From an uncultured Sphingomonas sp. (GTDB lineage Bacteria; Pseudomonadota; Alphaproteobacteria; Sphingomonadales; Sphingomonadaceae), in contig CAKTFL010000006.1 in NCBI GenBank assembly GCA_934555855.1, forward strand, positions 1-15,654: DNA of 15,654 bases, in the 5' to 3' direction. How positions within the stretch are numbered: the first letter of the stretch is position 1; each line of letters begins with the position of its first letter. The translations under genes and the position numbers were made by a program. Below are positions 6,455-14,630 of the stretch, piece by piece. The notes under the pieces were generated by a model. It was not told the origin of the DNA and did no database searches. It was given only the letters and a program-made list of their open reading frames with translations.

Positions 6455-6681
6455 CTAAGCATTCCCAGCGGCGCAACCCTGGCGAGGTATCTGGCCAGAT
6501 TAATTTCCTCAGCGAGTAGCAGGGTACGCAGCGCGGTACCGGCCGCGCCAGGGTCACGGGTCAACGAAGCGGTCCTGGCGTTCCCAAGCCTCTTGCGGAG
6601 GCTCAGTGCCACGAATGAGATCGCCGCTCGCCGCTTACAGTTGCGGGGGCAGCGCCGAAATCCGCTCTTGAAGAGCGTCAC
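6451..6681 (-). CDS. Possible small ORF coupled to the Imm11-like gene
   Basis: The frame starts at GTG 6681 and is bounded by a stop five codons upstream. It encodes 76 residues, starting with a basic Cys-containing segment (FKSGFRRCPRNCKRRAA) and ending helically (LLLAEEINLARYLARVAPLG). Its stop overlaps the GTG of the immunity gene by 4 bp, which is the best argument that it is translated. I recognise no family. The ribosome binding site is weak (GGGAAG). It could be a remnant of a longer upstream gene or a chance ORF. Confidence 0.28.
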   Translation of the reverse strand: MTLFKSGFRRCPRNCKRRAAISFVALSLRKRLGNARTASLTRDPGAAGTALRTLLLAEEINLARYLARVAPLGMLR

Positions 6682-6897
6682 CGGCTTCCCGTCTTAGTCC
6701 TGCCGTCACGCCTGAGGAGGACCTCGACGGGGTGGCTTCAACACTAACGCGAAGACGCTGACAACGACAGTATAAATATGTCCTTATATGTGCCGGCCGT
6801 GCTCGTGAGAATGGCAAGGTCACCTTCGTCGCGAGGCGCAAACCGGGTATTGCGGCACTTAACCGGTCGTGACCGCGTCCTTTCTAGCATTTTCAAC
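6682..6897. other. Gap without a recognisable gene
   Basis: Together with the uncertain ORF before it, about 440 bp here hold no confident gene. The only notable content is an AT-rich patch around 6771-6792 (TATAAATATGTCCTTATATG), which could belong to a promoter. No tRNA-like fold or clear terminator was seen. Confidence 0.4.
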
Positions 6898-7476
6898 CTA
6901 CTCTGGTTTCGAACCGCTCCCTTCCGCGATGACCTGTGCTAGAGCATCATTGCCTTGGCCGCGCGCTACAGACCCTGCGGTACGGCCGGCCGCATCGGCA
7001 AGCGCGGGGTCGGCGCCTGCCGCCAGCAGCATGGCTACCTGCACCTTGCGGCCGAACAGGGCCGCCATCATCAGCGCGGTTTGTCCGGCTTTGTTGCGAG
7101 CATCCACGTCACATCCGGCCTTGAGCAGCCGTGCCGCGATCGCATCATCTCCTTTGAAAGCGACGCCCATCTGCGCGGTGTTACCTTGGGCCGTGTCGGG
7201 ACGACACGAATCCGCACCACGCGCGATCAGCGCGTCCACCGCCTCGGCTTGGCCATTATAGGCTGCCAGGATCAGCGGGGTGAAGCCGCGCCGGTCATGC
7301 GCGTTCACGTCGGCACCGGCCTTTGCCAGCGCATCGATCATGTCGGTCCGGCCAAGCCGGGCGGCATCGAACAGCAGTTCCTGCCGTCGCTCGGGCGAGG
7401 GCAAGGCGGCCGCTTCCGACGGGGCGGCCGCCTGGGCGACCTGTGCCGCGACTGCCGCGGCCAAGAAGAAGATCAT
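6898..7476 (-). CDS. ankB: Exported ankyrin-repeat protein, catalase partner (AnkB-like)
   Basis: The 192-residue protein opens with a hydrophobic Ala-rich segment (IFFLAAAVAAQVAQAAA, 2-18) that could be a signal peptide ending near residue 18. About four to five ankyrin repeats follow: LLFDAARLGRTDMIDALAKA (34-53), a repeat from GFTPLILAAYNGQ (64-76), a less regular one around 97-129, one from GQTALMMAALFGR (131-143), and a partial at the end. It lies 73 bp downstream of the katB-type catalase on the same strand. This is the arrangement of katB-ankB in Pseudomonas aeruginosa, where the ankyrin protein supports full catalase activity in the periplasm. GGAG lies 8 nt before the ATG. The assignment rests on this gene pair. 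Confidence 0.85.
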   Translation of the reverse strand: MIFFLAAAVAAQVAQAAAPSEAAALPSPERRQELLFDAARLGRTDMIDALAKAGADVNAHDRRGFTPLILAAYNGQAEAVDALIARGADSCRPDTAQGNTAQMGVAFKGDDAIAARLLKAGCDVDARNKAGQTALMMAALFGRKVQVAMLLAAGADPALADAAGRTAGSVARGQGNDALAQVIAEGSGSKPE

Positions 7477-7496
7477 CAGGAAAACTCCGAAAGATA

Positions 7497-7534
7497 CCCC
7501 GGCGCAGCGGGCGGGGGGGGGGCATGCGCCGGGG
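7497..7534 (-). promoter_or_regulatory. Intercistronic hairpin with 10-base homopolymer in its loop, between katB and ankB
   Basis: A perfect 10-bp inverted repeat (CCCCGGCGCA at 7497-7506 against TGCGCCGGGG at 7525-7534) encloses an 18-nt loop. The loop contains ten G in a row at 7513-7522 (C in the transcript). It lies between the katB stop and the ankB ribosome binding site. It has no T-run, so partial termination or mRNA 3'-end protection is more likely than full termination. Confidence 0.6.
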
Positions 7535-7549
7535 CAGTTCGACGGGCGA

Positions 7550-9256
7550 TCAGTTCGCCGCGAACTCCTGTGGGTGCGCCTTGCGATACTCGGCGGCGGC
7601 GCGCGTCACTTCGGCCATGGCGACGTTGGTGGCCTTGGCCAATCGCGTGCCATAGTCCTTGTCGGCCTGGTAGAAATAGCTGACCATGATCGCCTTGGTG
7701 CGCGGCGAGGTCACCACGTTCAGGTCGCCCGCCAGATTGCGGATCAGGTCGGCCTTGTCCTGCGCTTTAAGCGAGCGATAAAAGATGCCGGCCTGGGCGA
7801 AGTTGCTGGTCTGCGCGATCGGCATCGAATCCACCGTGCCCGACAGCTGGTACGGCGAATTGCGATACGGTTCGCCGGTCTGCTTGGGCGCGGTCGCGGC
7901 CGGGAAGTAGTTGACGTCCTCCGACTTGAGCGTCGCCTTGAGTTGGCCGTCCTGGTTGTTGTTCACCACCCGCACGCGCGGTGCGTTGACCGGCAGCGTG
8001 AGCGCGTTAGCACCGATGCGGTAGCGCTGCGTGTCGGCATAGGAAAACAACCGGCCCTGCAGCATGCGGTCGGGCGACGGCTCGATGCCCGGCACCATGT
8101 TCGACGGCGCGAACGCGGACTGTTCGGTCCATTCGAAGAAGTTGTCCGGCACCTTGTTGAGCGTCATTTCGCCGATTTTCTTGAAAGGGATGTTCAACCA
8201 TTCCTTGGTATCGTCGAACGGGTTGTAGTCGAGCCGCGCGAACCGGTCGGCCGACATGGTCTGCACCATCAGGTCCCACCTGGGGTGGTTGCCAGCGCCG
8301 ATCTGGCCGTACAGGTCGTCGGTCAGGAAGTTGAAGTTCGCCTTGGCGATCTGGTCCGCCGTCAGGTTGCGGACGCCCTGGTGGCTGATCCAGCGGAACT
8401 TGGCGAAGATCGTCTTGCCGTCCGCGTTCACCAGCTTGAACGCGTGAACGCCGTTGCCGTCCATCGTGCGGTACGATGCGGGTGTGCCCAAGTTCGTGTA
8501 CAGCTGGGTGATCATGTTGGTCGCCTCGGGCGTCGCCGAGAAGAAGTCGAAGAAGCGATTGGGATCCTGCTTGTTGGTGATCGGCGACGGCTTGAGCGAG
8601 TGGATCATGTCGGGGAACTGGATCGCATCGCGAATGAAGAAGACTGGCAGGTTGTTGCCGACCAGATCCCAATTGCCCTGGTCGGTGTAGAATTTGGTCG
8701 CAAAGCCGTGCGGGTCGCGCAGGTTCTCGGGGCTGCCGGCGGGATGGATCACCGTGGAGAAGCGCACGAACACCGGCGTCTCCTTGCCGGGTACGAACAG
8801 CGACGCCTTGGTGATGTCCGAGATGTCGGCGGTCGCCCGGAACACGCCGTGCGCGCCGGTGCCGCGGGCGTGTACCACCCGCTCGGGCACGCGTTCGCGA
8901 TCAAAGCGGGCGAGCTTTTCGATCAGGTGCGCATCCTCGAGCAGCACGGGACCGAGATCGCCGACGGCCTTGGAATGGCGGTTCTCGCCGACGGGTGCGC
9001 CGTTGTCGCGGGTGAACTGCGGCGCGCTCACGCCGGAGATTGCGCCGCGCGTCTGAACGGTGCCGGGCACGCCCGGCTGGCCCAGGACCGGAGTTTCGGG
9101 AATGGTGGGCGCCGCTGCATTCTGCATCCGGCTAGCCGCCTGCGTCGACGCCGGCTCGGTCGACGGAGCGGCAGTCTGCGCCAGCGCCGGGACAAGAAAC
9201 GCCATGCTGGCGCAGGTGGCCAGCGTTACGGCGCGCGAAGATGAAATCGAAACCAT
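7550..9256 (-). CDS. katB: Periplasmic monofunctional haem catalase (KatB-like)
   Basis: The 568-residue protein is a small-subunit-type catalase with an N-terminal export extension. The signal peptide candidate is VTLATCASMAFLVPALAQ (10-27), cut near AQ-TA. A low-complexity linker runs to about residue 70. The catalase core has distal His129 in RVVHARGTGAHGVF, catalytic Asn201 in LVGNNLPVFFIRD, and haem-ligand Tyr406 in RLFSYADTQRYR. It breaks hydrogen peroxide down to water and oxygen, probably in the periplasm. The ATG at 9256 follows AAAGGGA at a good distance. The length is larger than that of cytoplasmic small catalases (about 480-500) because of the leader and linker. The gene is followed by the ankyrin partner and is divergent from an SDR gene. 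No OxyR-type site could be made out by eye. Confidence 0.95.
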   Translation of the reverse strand: MVSISSSRAVTLATCASMAFLVPALAQTAAPSTEPASTQAASRMQNAAAPTIPETPVLGQPGVPGTVQTRGAISGVSAPQFTRDNGAPVGENRHSKAVGDLGPVLLEDAHLIEKLARFDRERVPERVVHARGTGAHGVFRATADISDITKASLFVPGKETPVFVRFSTVIHPAGSPENLRDPHGFATKFYTDQGNWDLVGNNLPVFFIRDAIQFPDMIHSLKPSPITNKQDPNRFFDFFSATPEATNMITQLYTNLGTPASYRTMDGNGVHAFKLVNADGKTIFAKFRWISHQGVRNLTADQIAKANFNFLTDDLYGQIGAGNHPRWDLMVQTMSADRFARLDYNPFDDTKEWLNIPFKKIGEMTLNKVPDNFFEWTEQSAFAPSNMVPGIEPSPDRMLQGRLFSYADTQRYRIGANALTLPVNAPRVRVVNNNQDGQLKATLKSEDVNYFPAATAPKQTGEPYRNSPYQLSGTVDSMPIAQTSNFAQAGIFYRSLKAQDKADLIRNLAGDLNVVTSPRTKAIMVSYFYQADKDYGTRLAKATNVAMAEVTRAAAEYRKAHPQEFAAN

Positions 9257-9469
9257 TCAGATCCCTTTGTCGTCAGCAACGTGCGGGCCTCGGCCCCACA
9301 AGCGGGGCGCTGATGCGTTACGTTCCAACAACGATGCCAACCGGCAATGCCGTTCACTGTGATCGCCTTGGCACATGAATAACCAGCGGTCTGGGTTGGA
9401 AGATCCTCACCCCGGTCACCCTTGCCGGATATCGCTGCCGTTCAAGGAGCAGAGCAAGGGAGAAGACCA

Positions 9470-10192
9470 GTGCCGACCATCAACAAGACCATCCTCATCA
9501 CCGGTGCGTCCAGCAGCATCGGCGAGGCCGCCGTGCGCGAGCTGGCCGGCACGGGCGCCCGGCTTGTCATCGGCGCCCGGCGGACCGAGCGGCTTGAGGC
9601 GCTGGCAAGGGAACTGGGCGGCGACGTCGCATGGCGCGCCTTGGACGTGACGGACGCGTCCGACTTCCAGGCTTTTGCGGACGCGGCGATCGAGCGGTTC
9701 GACCGGATCGACGCGCTGGTCAACAACGCCGGCGTGATGCCGCTGTCGGCGCTGGCGGCCGGCAAGCTGGACGAGTGGAACCGCATGATCGACGTGAACG
9801 TGCGCGGCGTGCTGCACTGCATCGCCGCCGTGCTGCCCCGCTTCGTGGCGCACGGGTCTGGCCATGTCGTCAACGTGGCTTCGGTCGCCGCGCACATGGT
9901 GATGCCCACGGCTGCGGTCTACTGTGCCACCAAGCACGCAGTGCGGGCGATTACGGAGGGTCTGCGCCAGGAGCATGACGAGGTGCGCGCGACCCTGATC
10001 TCGCCCGGCGTGGTCGCGACCGAACTCGGCCATGACATCAGCGTGCCGGAGATCGCGGACGGGCTTCGCACCTGGCGCAAGAAGTCGCTGACCCCCGACG
10101 CGATCGCCCGCGCGATCCGCTACGCGCTGGCGCAGCCGGACGGCGTGGATGTGAACGAGATCATCGTGCGTTCTACCGCCGCCGACATGTGA
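9470..10192 (+). CDS. Short-chain dehydrogenase/reductase (classical SDR)
   Basis: The 240-residue protein shows the classical SDR layout: a cofactor motif TGASSSIG (11-18), NNAG (85-88), Asn110 in IDVNVRG, Ser138 in VNVASVA, and the catalytic pair Tyr151/Lys155 in YCATK. It would oxidise or reduce a carbonyl/alcohol with NAD(P)(H). RR at 37-38 after the second strand hints at NADP(H). The usual Gly at the sixth position of TGxxxGxG is Ser here. The GTG start at 9470 is chosen because AAGGGAG lies 7 nt upstream and the core fold begins at residue 6. A longer reading from 9422 adds residues unlike the family. It is divergent from katB and convergent with the epoxide-hydrolase gene. The substrate is unknown. 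Confidence 0.9.
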   Translation: MPTINKTILITGASSSIGEAAVRELAGTGARLVIGARRTERLEALARELGGDVAWRALDVTDASDFQAFADAAIERFDRIDALVNNAGVMPLSALAAGKLDEWNRMIDVNVRGVLHCIAAVLPRFVAHGSGHVVNVASVAAHMVMPTAAVYCATKHAVRAITEGLRQEHDEVRATLISPGVVATELGHDISVPEIADGLRTWRKKSLTPDAIARAIRYALAQPDGVDVNEIIVRSTAADM

Positions 10193-10200
10193 GCTTGGAA

Positions 10201-10226
10201 GGAGGCAGGGCGCGTGTCCTGCCTCC
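10201..10226. terminator. Hairpin between convergent SDR and epoxide-hydrolase genes
   Basis: A perfect 9-bp stem GGAGGCAGG/CCTGCCTCC with an 8-nt loop starts 8 bp after the SDR stop codon. Its place between two convergent genes fits a terminator, possibly acting in both directions. It lacks a T-run. Confidence 0.6.
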
Positions 10227-10258
10227 GCCCGGCTTGGCAGGCAATCGCGGTGCCGACA

Positions 10259-10275
10259 TGAACAAGCGTCCGCTT
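10259..10275. repeat. Dispersed short motif TGAACAAGCGTCCGCTT, copy 3
   Basis: The motif matches copy 2 (5684-5700) except at two or three positions. It lies between the hairpin and the convergent gene's stop. Confidence 0.45.
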
Positions 10276-10315
10276 CCGGAACTTGTCTGAGCGGTGCTGA
10301 ATGGCTGGATGTGGG

Positions 10316-11200
10316 TTACAATGCGCTTGCGAGGAAGTCGATGATACGGGCGTTGACCTGATCGGGTTGTTCGAGGTGGAGCCAGTGGCTCGCTCCTTCG
10401 ACGATCTCCAGCGTGCCACGGTCGCACAGCGCAATGCTGGCTTCGGCGACATGGCGTTCGAGGAACCGGTCGTCGTCCGCCCACAGGATCAGCGTCGGCG
10501 GGGTCAGCCGCGCCGGCTCTGCTCCGAGCGGACGTTCCCGCAACGCGCGATAGTAGTTGAGCATGGCTGTCAGCGAGCCCGGGTGCGCCCAAGCCTCGGC
10601 GTAGCAATCAAGCGCTCCCGCCTCGAACGTGTCCGCCTTGGCGCTGCCCTGCATCATCGCGCGCAGGCCTGCGAAGTCGAACCCGCCGAGCGTTGCTTCC
10701 GGTAGCCATGGAAGCTGGAAGAACGCGACATAGGTGCTGCGAAGCGCCTGCGTAGGATGCTTGACGGCCTGCTTTGCCCACACGTCCGGGTGCGGACCGT
10801 CCATCAGCACGACGCGGTTCAGCCGGCCCGGGTGCCGGGCCGCCACCCACCAACCGATCACGGCGCCCCAGTCGTGCCCGACCAGGTGGAAGCGCTCGGC
10901 GCCACAGGCGTCGGCCAGGGCGATCACGTCGGCGGCAAGCGTGTCGAGCCGGTAGGAGGCCACGTCCTGCGGCGCATCGCTCGTGTTGTAGCCGCGCATG
11001 TCGGGCGCGACGACGTGGTAGCCCGCTTCCGCAAGCGGCGTGATCTGCTTTCGCCACGCCCACCAGAACTCGGGAAAGCCGTGCAGCAGGATCAGCAGCG
11101 GTGCACCTTCTTCTCCCGCTTCGACGACGTGGAGGTCGAGGCCGTTCACCCGTCGCCTAAACTCGCGCCAGCCCGGCTGGAGCAGGTTCGCGCCGCTCAT
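10316..11200 (-). CDS. Alpha/beta hydrolase of the epoxide hydrolase type
   Basis: The 294-residue protein matches soluble epoxide hydrolases. It has an oxyanion-hole motif HGFPE (40-44), nucleophile Asp110 in GHDWGA, a lid region with YVAFFQLP (157-164) whose Tyr may activate the epoxide, an acid candidate among the Asps in WADDDRF (240-246), and catalytic His272 in ASHWLHLEQP. Family members open epoxides to diols through an Asp ester intermediate; haloalkane dehalogenases are the nearest alternative, but the lid motif favours epoxide hydrolase. The ATG overlaps the stop of the upstream SDR-catalase gene by 4 bp (ATGA), so the two are translationally coupled and probably work on related substrates. 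No signal peptide is seen, so the enzyme should be cytoplasmic. Confidence 0.9.
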   Translation of the reverse strand: MSGANLLQPGWREFRRRVNGLDLHVVEAGEEGAPLLILLHGFPEFWWAWRKQITPLAEAGYHVVAPDMRGYNTSDAPQDVASYRLDTLAADVIALADACGAERFHLVGHDWGAVIGWWVAARHPGRLNRVVLMDGPHPDVWAKQAVKHPTQALRSTYVAFFQLPWLPEATLGGFDFAGLRAMMQGSAKADTFEAGALDCYAEAWAHPGSLTAMLNYYRALRERPLGAEPARLTPPTLILWADDDRFLERHVAEASIALCDRGTLEIVEGASHWLHLEQPDQVNARIIDFLASAL

Positions 11201-13320
11201 GCCGGGATTTCGGCGACGTTTGTCGGGCTCGCTTCGGCCACGTCGTTCTCGCGGTGCCGGAACGCGCTCAGCGCACGGTAGACCTGAAGCCGCGCGCGCA
11301 TCACCGATCCGAGCGGCCGATGCGCGGCCAGACTGTGCGCCGGCCGGAAGGTCATTTCCTCATCGAAGTAGCGGACTCGCTCGGGCGAGTAGGCGGCCTG
11401 TCGCGGCAGGCGGATCGTCGCAACGGTGCGGTACGCGCTCTCTCCGGTCGGCCACTCGACCGATGCATCCTCGATCGGCTGCGTCTCCGCGTTGGTCCAG
11501 AGCTGCGCGCGCAACTCGAACACGATGTCGTGTTCACCAAAGGTGGCGACCGCGGCGTGCCGGAACCCGTCCTCGTCTTGATGCGGATCTAGCCGCCAAT
11601 CGCGTAAGGTCCGCTGCGTCGACGAGGCCGGAAACGCGGCGATTTTGGCGACGTGATCGCCCCAGCGCATCGGTGCCTGGCTGAAATAGGCGTCGGCCAG
11701 GGGGTGGCTGAACGGATGGCCGAAGAAGTCGGCAAACGAACTTCCGATGCCGACGGCATGAAGGAGCTTGTTGAAGTTGCGCATCGTCGACGAAATCACG
11801 CTCTTCGCCGCTTCCGGCAGCCCGGCCGATCCGCTGATCACCGTGCCATCGCGCAGAAAGCCCTTGGCGGTGCCGGACGGAAAGGTAGGGCCGGTCGCGA
11901 GCACGAAATCCTGCGTATCGGCATCATGACCAGGCAGCGTCTCGCCCTCGACGCCGAAAACCTTGATCGACATGCCCCGGTGGGTCGATACGCGGTCAGC
12001 CAGCGTCTCGCCTGGCCCTTGAGCGAAGCGGACGGCGACGGGGAAAGCGCGACTTTGCGCGAACAGGCCTTGCGCCAACTCGGGCGGCAGATCGTCGGCG
12101 ACCGTCAGCTCGCCGATGACGCAGGCCGAACTCTTGGCGTGACTGGCGCGAACGGCATGGTGCTCGCGCTGCGCAACGGTCTGCGACTGGTTCGTCATAC
12201 CTTCGATGATGCCGTTTATCGTCTCCTGCTCGTCGGCGGCCGGCCGCTCGATGCCTGGTGCGTAACGGAGCGGCGCGGTCCCTGTGGATGCGCCGACACT
12301 GGTTGGACAGCCATTTGACCCGCGTCGGGCCTGCTGCCGGCGGAACAGGGCGATCGCCCCGAGCCCCGCTAGCACCACCACCGACGCGGTCAGTGCGCGG
12401 TTGTTGCCGGCGTTGGTGTACAGGCTCGGCCGGACGGAGCGTCCGTGGGTATCGCCACCTTCGGCGGTGATGGGGCTCGGCGCGTGCAAGTTGTCCCGCG
12501 AAACCCTGACCGCCTGGTCCGAGATCATGCCGTCCATCGCCCGTCCCCGCAGCCTGTCCGCCAGCCGCGGAAAGGCGCCGACGAACCAGCTGTTGAACGC
12601 CGCCGACCCGCCGATGAAGCGGTCGCGTACCTTGTGCGTGGCGGCATGCAGGATCGCGCGCGCCACATCGTCCGCCGGGTAGAAGGGGGGAGGCAGCACC
12701 GTGTCGCGGCCAATGAGGTTGCGCTGGTTGTCCTGGAGGGGCGTTGCGATCGCGCCCGGCTTGATCAGCGTCACCGAGATCGGCGCGCCATCGGCCTCCA
12801 GCTCCATCCGGAGCGTGTCGGTATATGCTTTCACCGCATGCTTCGCGGCGGCGTAGATGCCCATCAGCGGAGTCGGCACGTCCGATGCCAAGCTGGCGAC
12901 GTTGATGATGGTGCCGCCGCTGGCGCGCAGCGTTGGCAGCGCGGCATCGACGCCATGCACGGTGCCCCAGAAATCGATGTCGAACAATCGCCGCGCATCC
13001 GCCTCGGGCACGTCGGCGAGCTTGCCGACGATCGCCACGCCCGCGTTGTTGACCCAGGTGTCGATGGTGCCGAACCGCGCGAGCGTGGCCGCGGCGAGCC
13101 GGTCGACGGCGTCACGGTCCGCTACGTCCGTTTCGACAGCAAGCGCGCTACCGCCGGCTTTTTCGATCGCGTCGGCGGCATCGCGGATCGCATCGACGCT
13201 GCGCGCTGCGAGCACCACCTGCGCACCTTTCGCCGCCGCCATTCTCGCCGTTGCCAGCCCGATCCCGCTGGACGCGCCCGTAATCACGATCACCTGCCGG
13301 TTCAGCGGTTTGAACTTCAT
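11197..13320 (-). CDS. Fusion protein: SDR with membrane anchor, then catalase-like haem domain (y4iL-like)
   Basis: One 707-residue frame joins two proteins. Residues 1-about 290 are a classical SDR: TGASSGIG (14-21), NNAG (91-94), Ser143, Tyr156, Lys160. A hydrophobic segment at 310-326 (LTASVVVLAGLGAIALF) with RRQQARR after it looks like the C-terminal membrane anchor of this SDR group. From about 349 (APLRYAPGIERP) to the end is a divergent catalase-like domain. It has His394 in RASHAKSSAC at the distal His position, an AT (475-476) where catalases carry Asn, and RLQVY ending in Tyr681, fitting the RxxxY haem-ligand motif. Loss of the Asn argues against true catalase activity. GAGG precedes the ATG. 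No start codon is evident at the junction. Separate genes for these two proteins would be the normal state, so this is either a real fusion or an assembly effect. Confidence 0.85.
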   Translation of the reverse strand: MKFKPLNRQVIVITGASSGIGLATARMAAAKGAQVVLAARSVDAIRDAADAIEKAGGSALAVETDVADRDAVDRLAAATLARFGTIDTWVNNAGVAIVGKLADVPEADARRLFDIDFWGTVHGVDAALPTLRASGGTIINVASLASDVPTPLMGIYAAAKHAVKAYTDTLRMELEADGAPISVTLIKPGAIATPLQDNQRNLIGRDTVLPPPFYPADDVARAILHAATHKVRDRFIGGSAAFNSWFVGAFPRLADRLRGRAMDGMISDQAVRVSRDNLHAPSPITAEGGDTHGRSVRPSLYTNAGNNRALTASVVVLAGLGAIALFRRQQARRGSNGCPTSVGASTGTAPLRYAPGIERPAADEQETINGIIEGMTNQSQTVAQREHHAVRASHAKSSACVIGELTVADDLPPELAQGLFAQSRAFPVAVRFAQGPGETLADRVSTHRGMSIKVFGVEGETLPGHDADTQDFVLATGPTFPSGTAKGFLRDGTVISGSAGLPEAAKSVISSTMRNFNKLLHAVGIGSSFADFFGHPFSHPLADAYFSQAPMRWGDHVAKIAAFPASSTQRTLRDWRLDPHQDEDGFRHAAVATFGEHDIVFELRAQLWTNAETQPIEDASVEWPTGESAYRTVATIRLPRQAAYSPERVRYFDEEMTFRPAHSLAAHRPLGSVMRARLQVYRALSAFRHRENDVAEASPTNVAEIPA

Positions 13321-13631
13321 GTCGCGATCCTCTTTGCCATTGTTACGAACGAACTCGGGCGGGAACCGCTCCGTTAGGAAAGCGGAACTTCATGCACGTG
13401 CGGAGTCGATCCAACCTTGCTTGGTGCTGCGGTCAGTGCAGCCTTTGTGAATTTGAATGGATGTCTGAACTGAGAGCGAGCCGGCGGCTTGCGCAGCCGC
13501 AAGTGGGTCTGTGCACAAACCCGCAGGAATTCTTTTCGCGATCTGGTCGCTGCAAACCTTGTCTCGCTCCCGGATCCCTGAGGATGGCGCATGGCCCGGC
13601 TTTTGACACAATGCTGAGCCAGCAACTGGGT
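13321..13631. other. Gap between divergent genes; repeat-like motif and a small hairpin
   Basis: About 310 bp separate the SDR-catalase fusion and the TraB/GumN-like gene. It should hold both promoters; none is clear by eye. TGAATGGATGTCTGAAC at 13454-13470 resembles the dispersed motif, best the copy at 15268. A perfect 6-bp stem CTTGCG/CGCAAG with a 4-nt loop lies at 13488-13503. Confidence 0.4.
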
Positions 13632-14630
13632 ATGAGCATGGGTTCAACCACGAGGTTTGCCTCCCGGTGGCTTCTCGGAGCCATGGTCACGCTCGCCGTG
13701 ATCGGGCAATCGACCGCGCAGATACCTCCTGGGCCTATGCCCGAGTCAAATGCCGAAGAGATCGTGGTCACCGCGCAACGCAGCGGCATCCCTGTTTGGC
13801 GGGTAGCAGGCCCACGAACAACGATCGTACTTGTGGGATCGATCGGCAAGGTCGCTCCTGGCACCCAGTGGAACCCGGCCGCGCTTGATGCGGCGCTTGC
13901 CCAAGCCGACCGCATCATGTTTCCCGAAGCAATGGACATCAGCTTCGGGCTGTTCTCTGTCATCGGTCTGATCGGCAAGTGGCGCGCGCAAGCCTCACTC
14001 CCGAAGGGCCAGACGCTGCAGACGCTGACGACGCCCGAGCAGTGGGCGCGGCTCGTCGCATTGCGGGATCGAGGCGTTCTGAAGGCGGGCTTCGAGCGCA
14101 AGCATCCCTACCACCTGGCGATGTCGCTGGCAGGGTCGATCCGAGACAAGCGGAAGCTTGTGCCGGGCGCTGACGCCTATGTCCGCCGCTACCTCGGTCG
14201 GAACAAGGCCAAAGAAGTCCCTTTGACGAAGAGCACCCTCAAAGGACTGACGGCCGGATTCTTCACCTCGGCTCCACGCGCGCACGTGGCATGCCTCATG
14301 GACTACGTCACGCTGGTGGAAGCGGGAGAGGCGGGCGTCCGGGCGCGTGCTGATGCGCGTGACAGGCGATCGCAGGCCTGGGCGGCACGTCGTGTCCCTG
14401 ATGCTCTCATCGCGAAGGTAGACGGTGGGCAGCCATCTTGCTGGCCCAAGGGCAGTCGCATGGAACAGGAGCGCGACGCCTCACTAGGTCCAGCCATCCG
14501 CAATCTGCTAGGCGGTTCGCAGCCAGCCCTCGCTATAGTGTCGCTCGACACGCTGGCCAGCCCTGGCGGCGTCCTCGACAATCTGGTCGCGGCCGGGTTC
14601 GATGTTCGTGGCCCGCGTTGGAGGCGCTGA
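13632..14630 (+). CDS. Exported TraB/GumN-family protein
   Basis: The protein has about 332 residues. A signal peptide (RFASRWLLGAMVTLAVIGQ, then STAQ) is cut near residue 30. The TraB/GumN start follows: GIPVWRVAG...TTIVLVGSIGKVAPGTQW (52-80), then LDAALAQADRIMFPEAM. Family members usually have GTIH at the position of GSIG here, so the His thought to bind metal is missing. The end (AIVSLDTLASPGGVLDNLVAAGFDV) matches the family's closing segment. Function of the family in bacteria is not settled; a metal-dependent hydrolase role has been proposed. The open frame extends upstream to 13392, but the signal peptide places the start at 13632 or 13638, with ATG 13611 possible. The ribosome binding site is weak for all three. 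Confidence 0.75.
   Translation: MSMGSTTRFASRWLLGAMVTLAVIGQSTAQIPPGPMPESNAEEIVVTAQRSGIPVWRVAGPRTTIVLVGSIGKVAPGTQWNPAALDAALAQADRIMFPEAMDISFGLFSVIGLIGKWRAQASLPKGQTLQTLTTPEQWARLVALRDRGVLKAGFERKHPYHLAMSLAGSIRDKRKLVPGADAYVRRYLGRNKAKEVPLTKSTLKGLTAGFFTSAPRAHVACLMDYVTLVEAGEAGVRARADARDRRSQAWAARRVPDALIAKVDGGQPSCWPKGSRMEQERDASLGPAIRNLLGGSQPALAIVSLDTLASPGGVLDNLVAAGFDVRGPRWRR

Noticed and set aside
7280..9244. A 654-codon open frame on the plus strand opposite katB and ankB
   Set aside because: The minus strand encodes a clear catalase and ankyrin protein with catalytic residues. The plus frame is an antisense artefact of GC-rich codon use, with Arg/Val/Gly-rich low-quality sequence and no family resemblance.
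11254..13450. Several 110-310 codon plus-strand frames opposite the SDR-catalase and hydrolase genes
   Set aside because: They are mirrors of well-supported minus-strand genes and show no domains.
13392..13631. N-terminal extension of the TraB/GumN-like protein
   Set aside because: The frame is open but Cys/Arg/Ser-rich and unlike the family. A signal peptide starting at 13632-13638 marks the real N-terminus.
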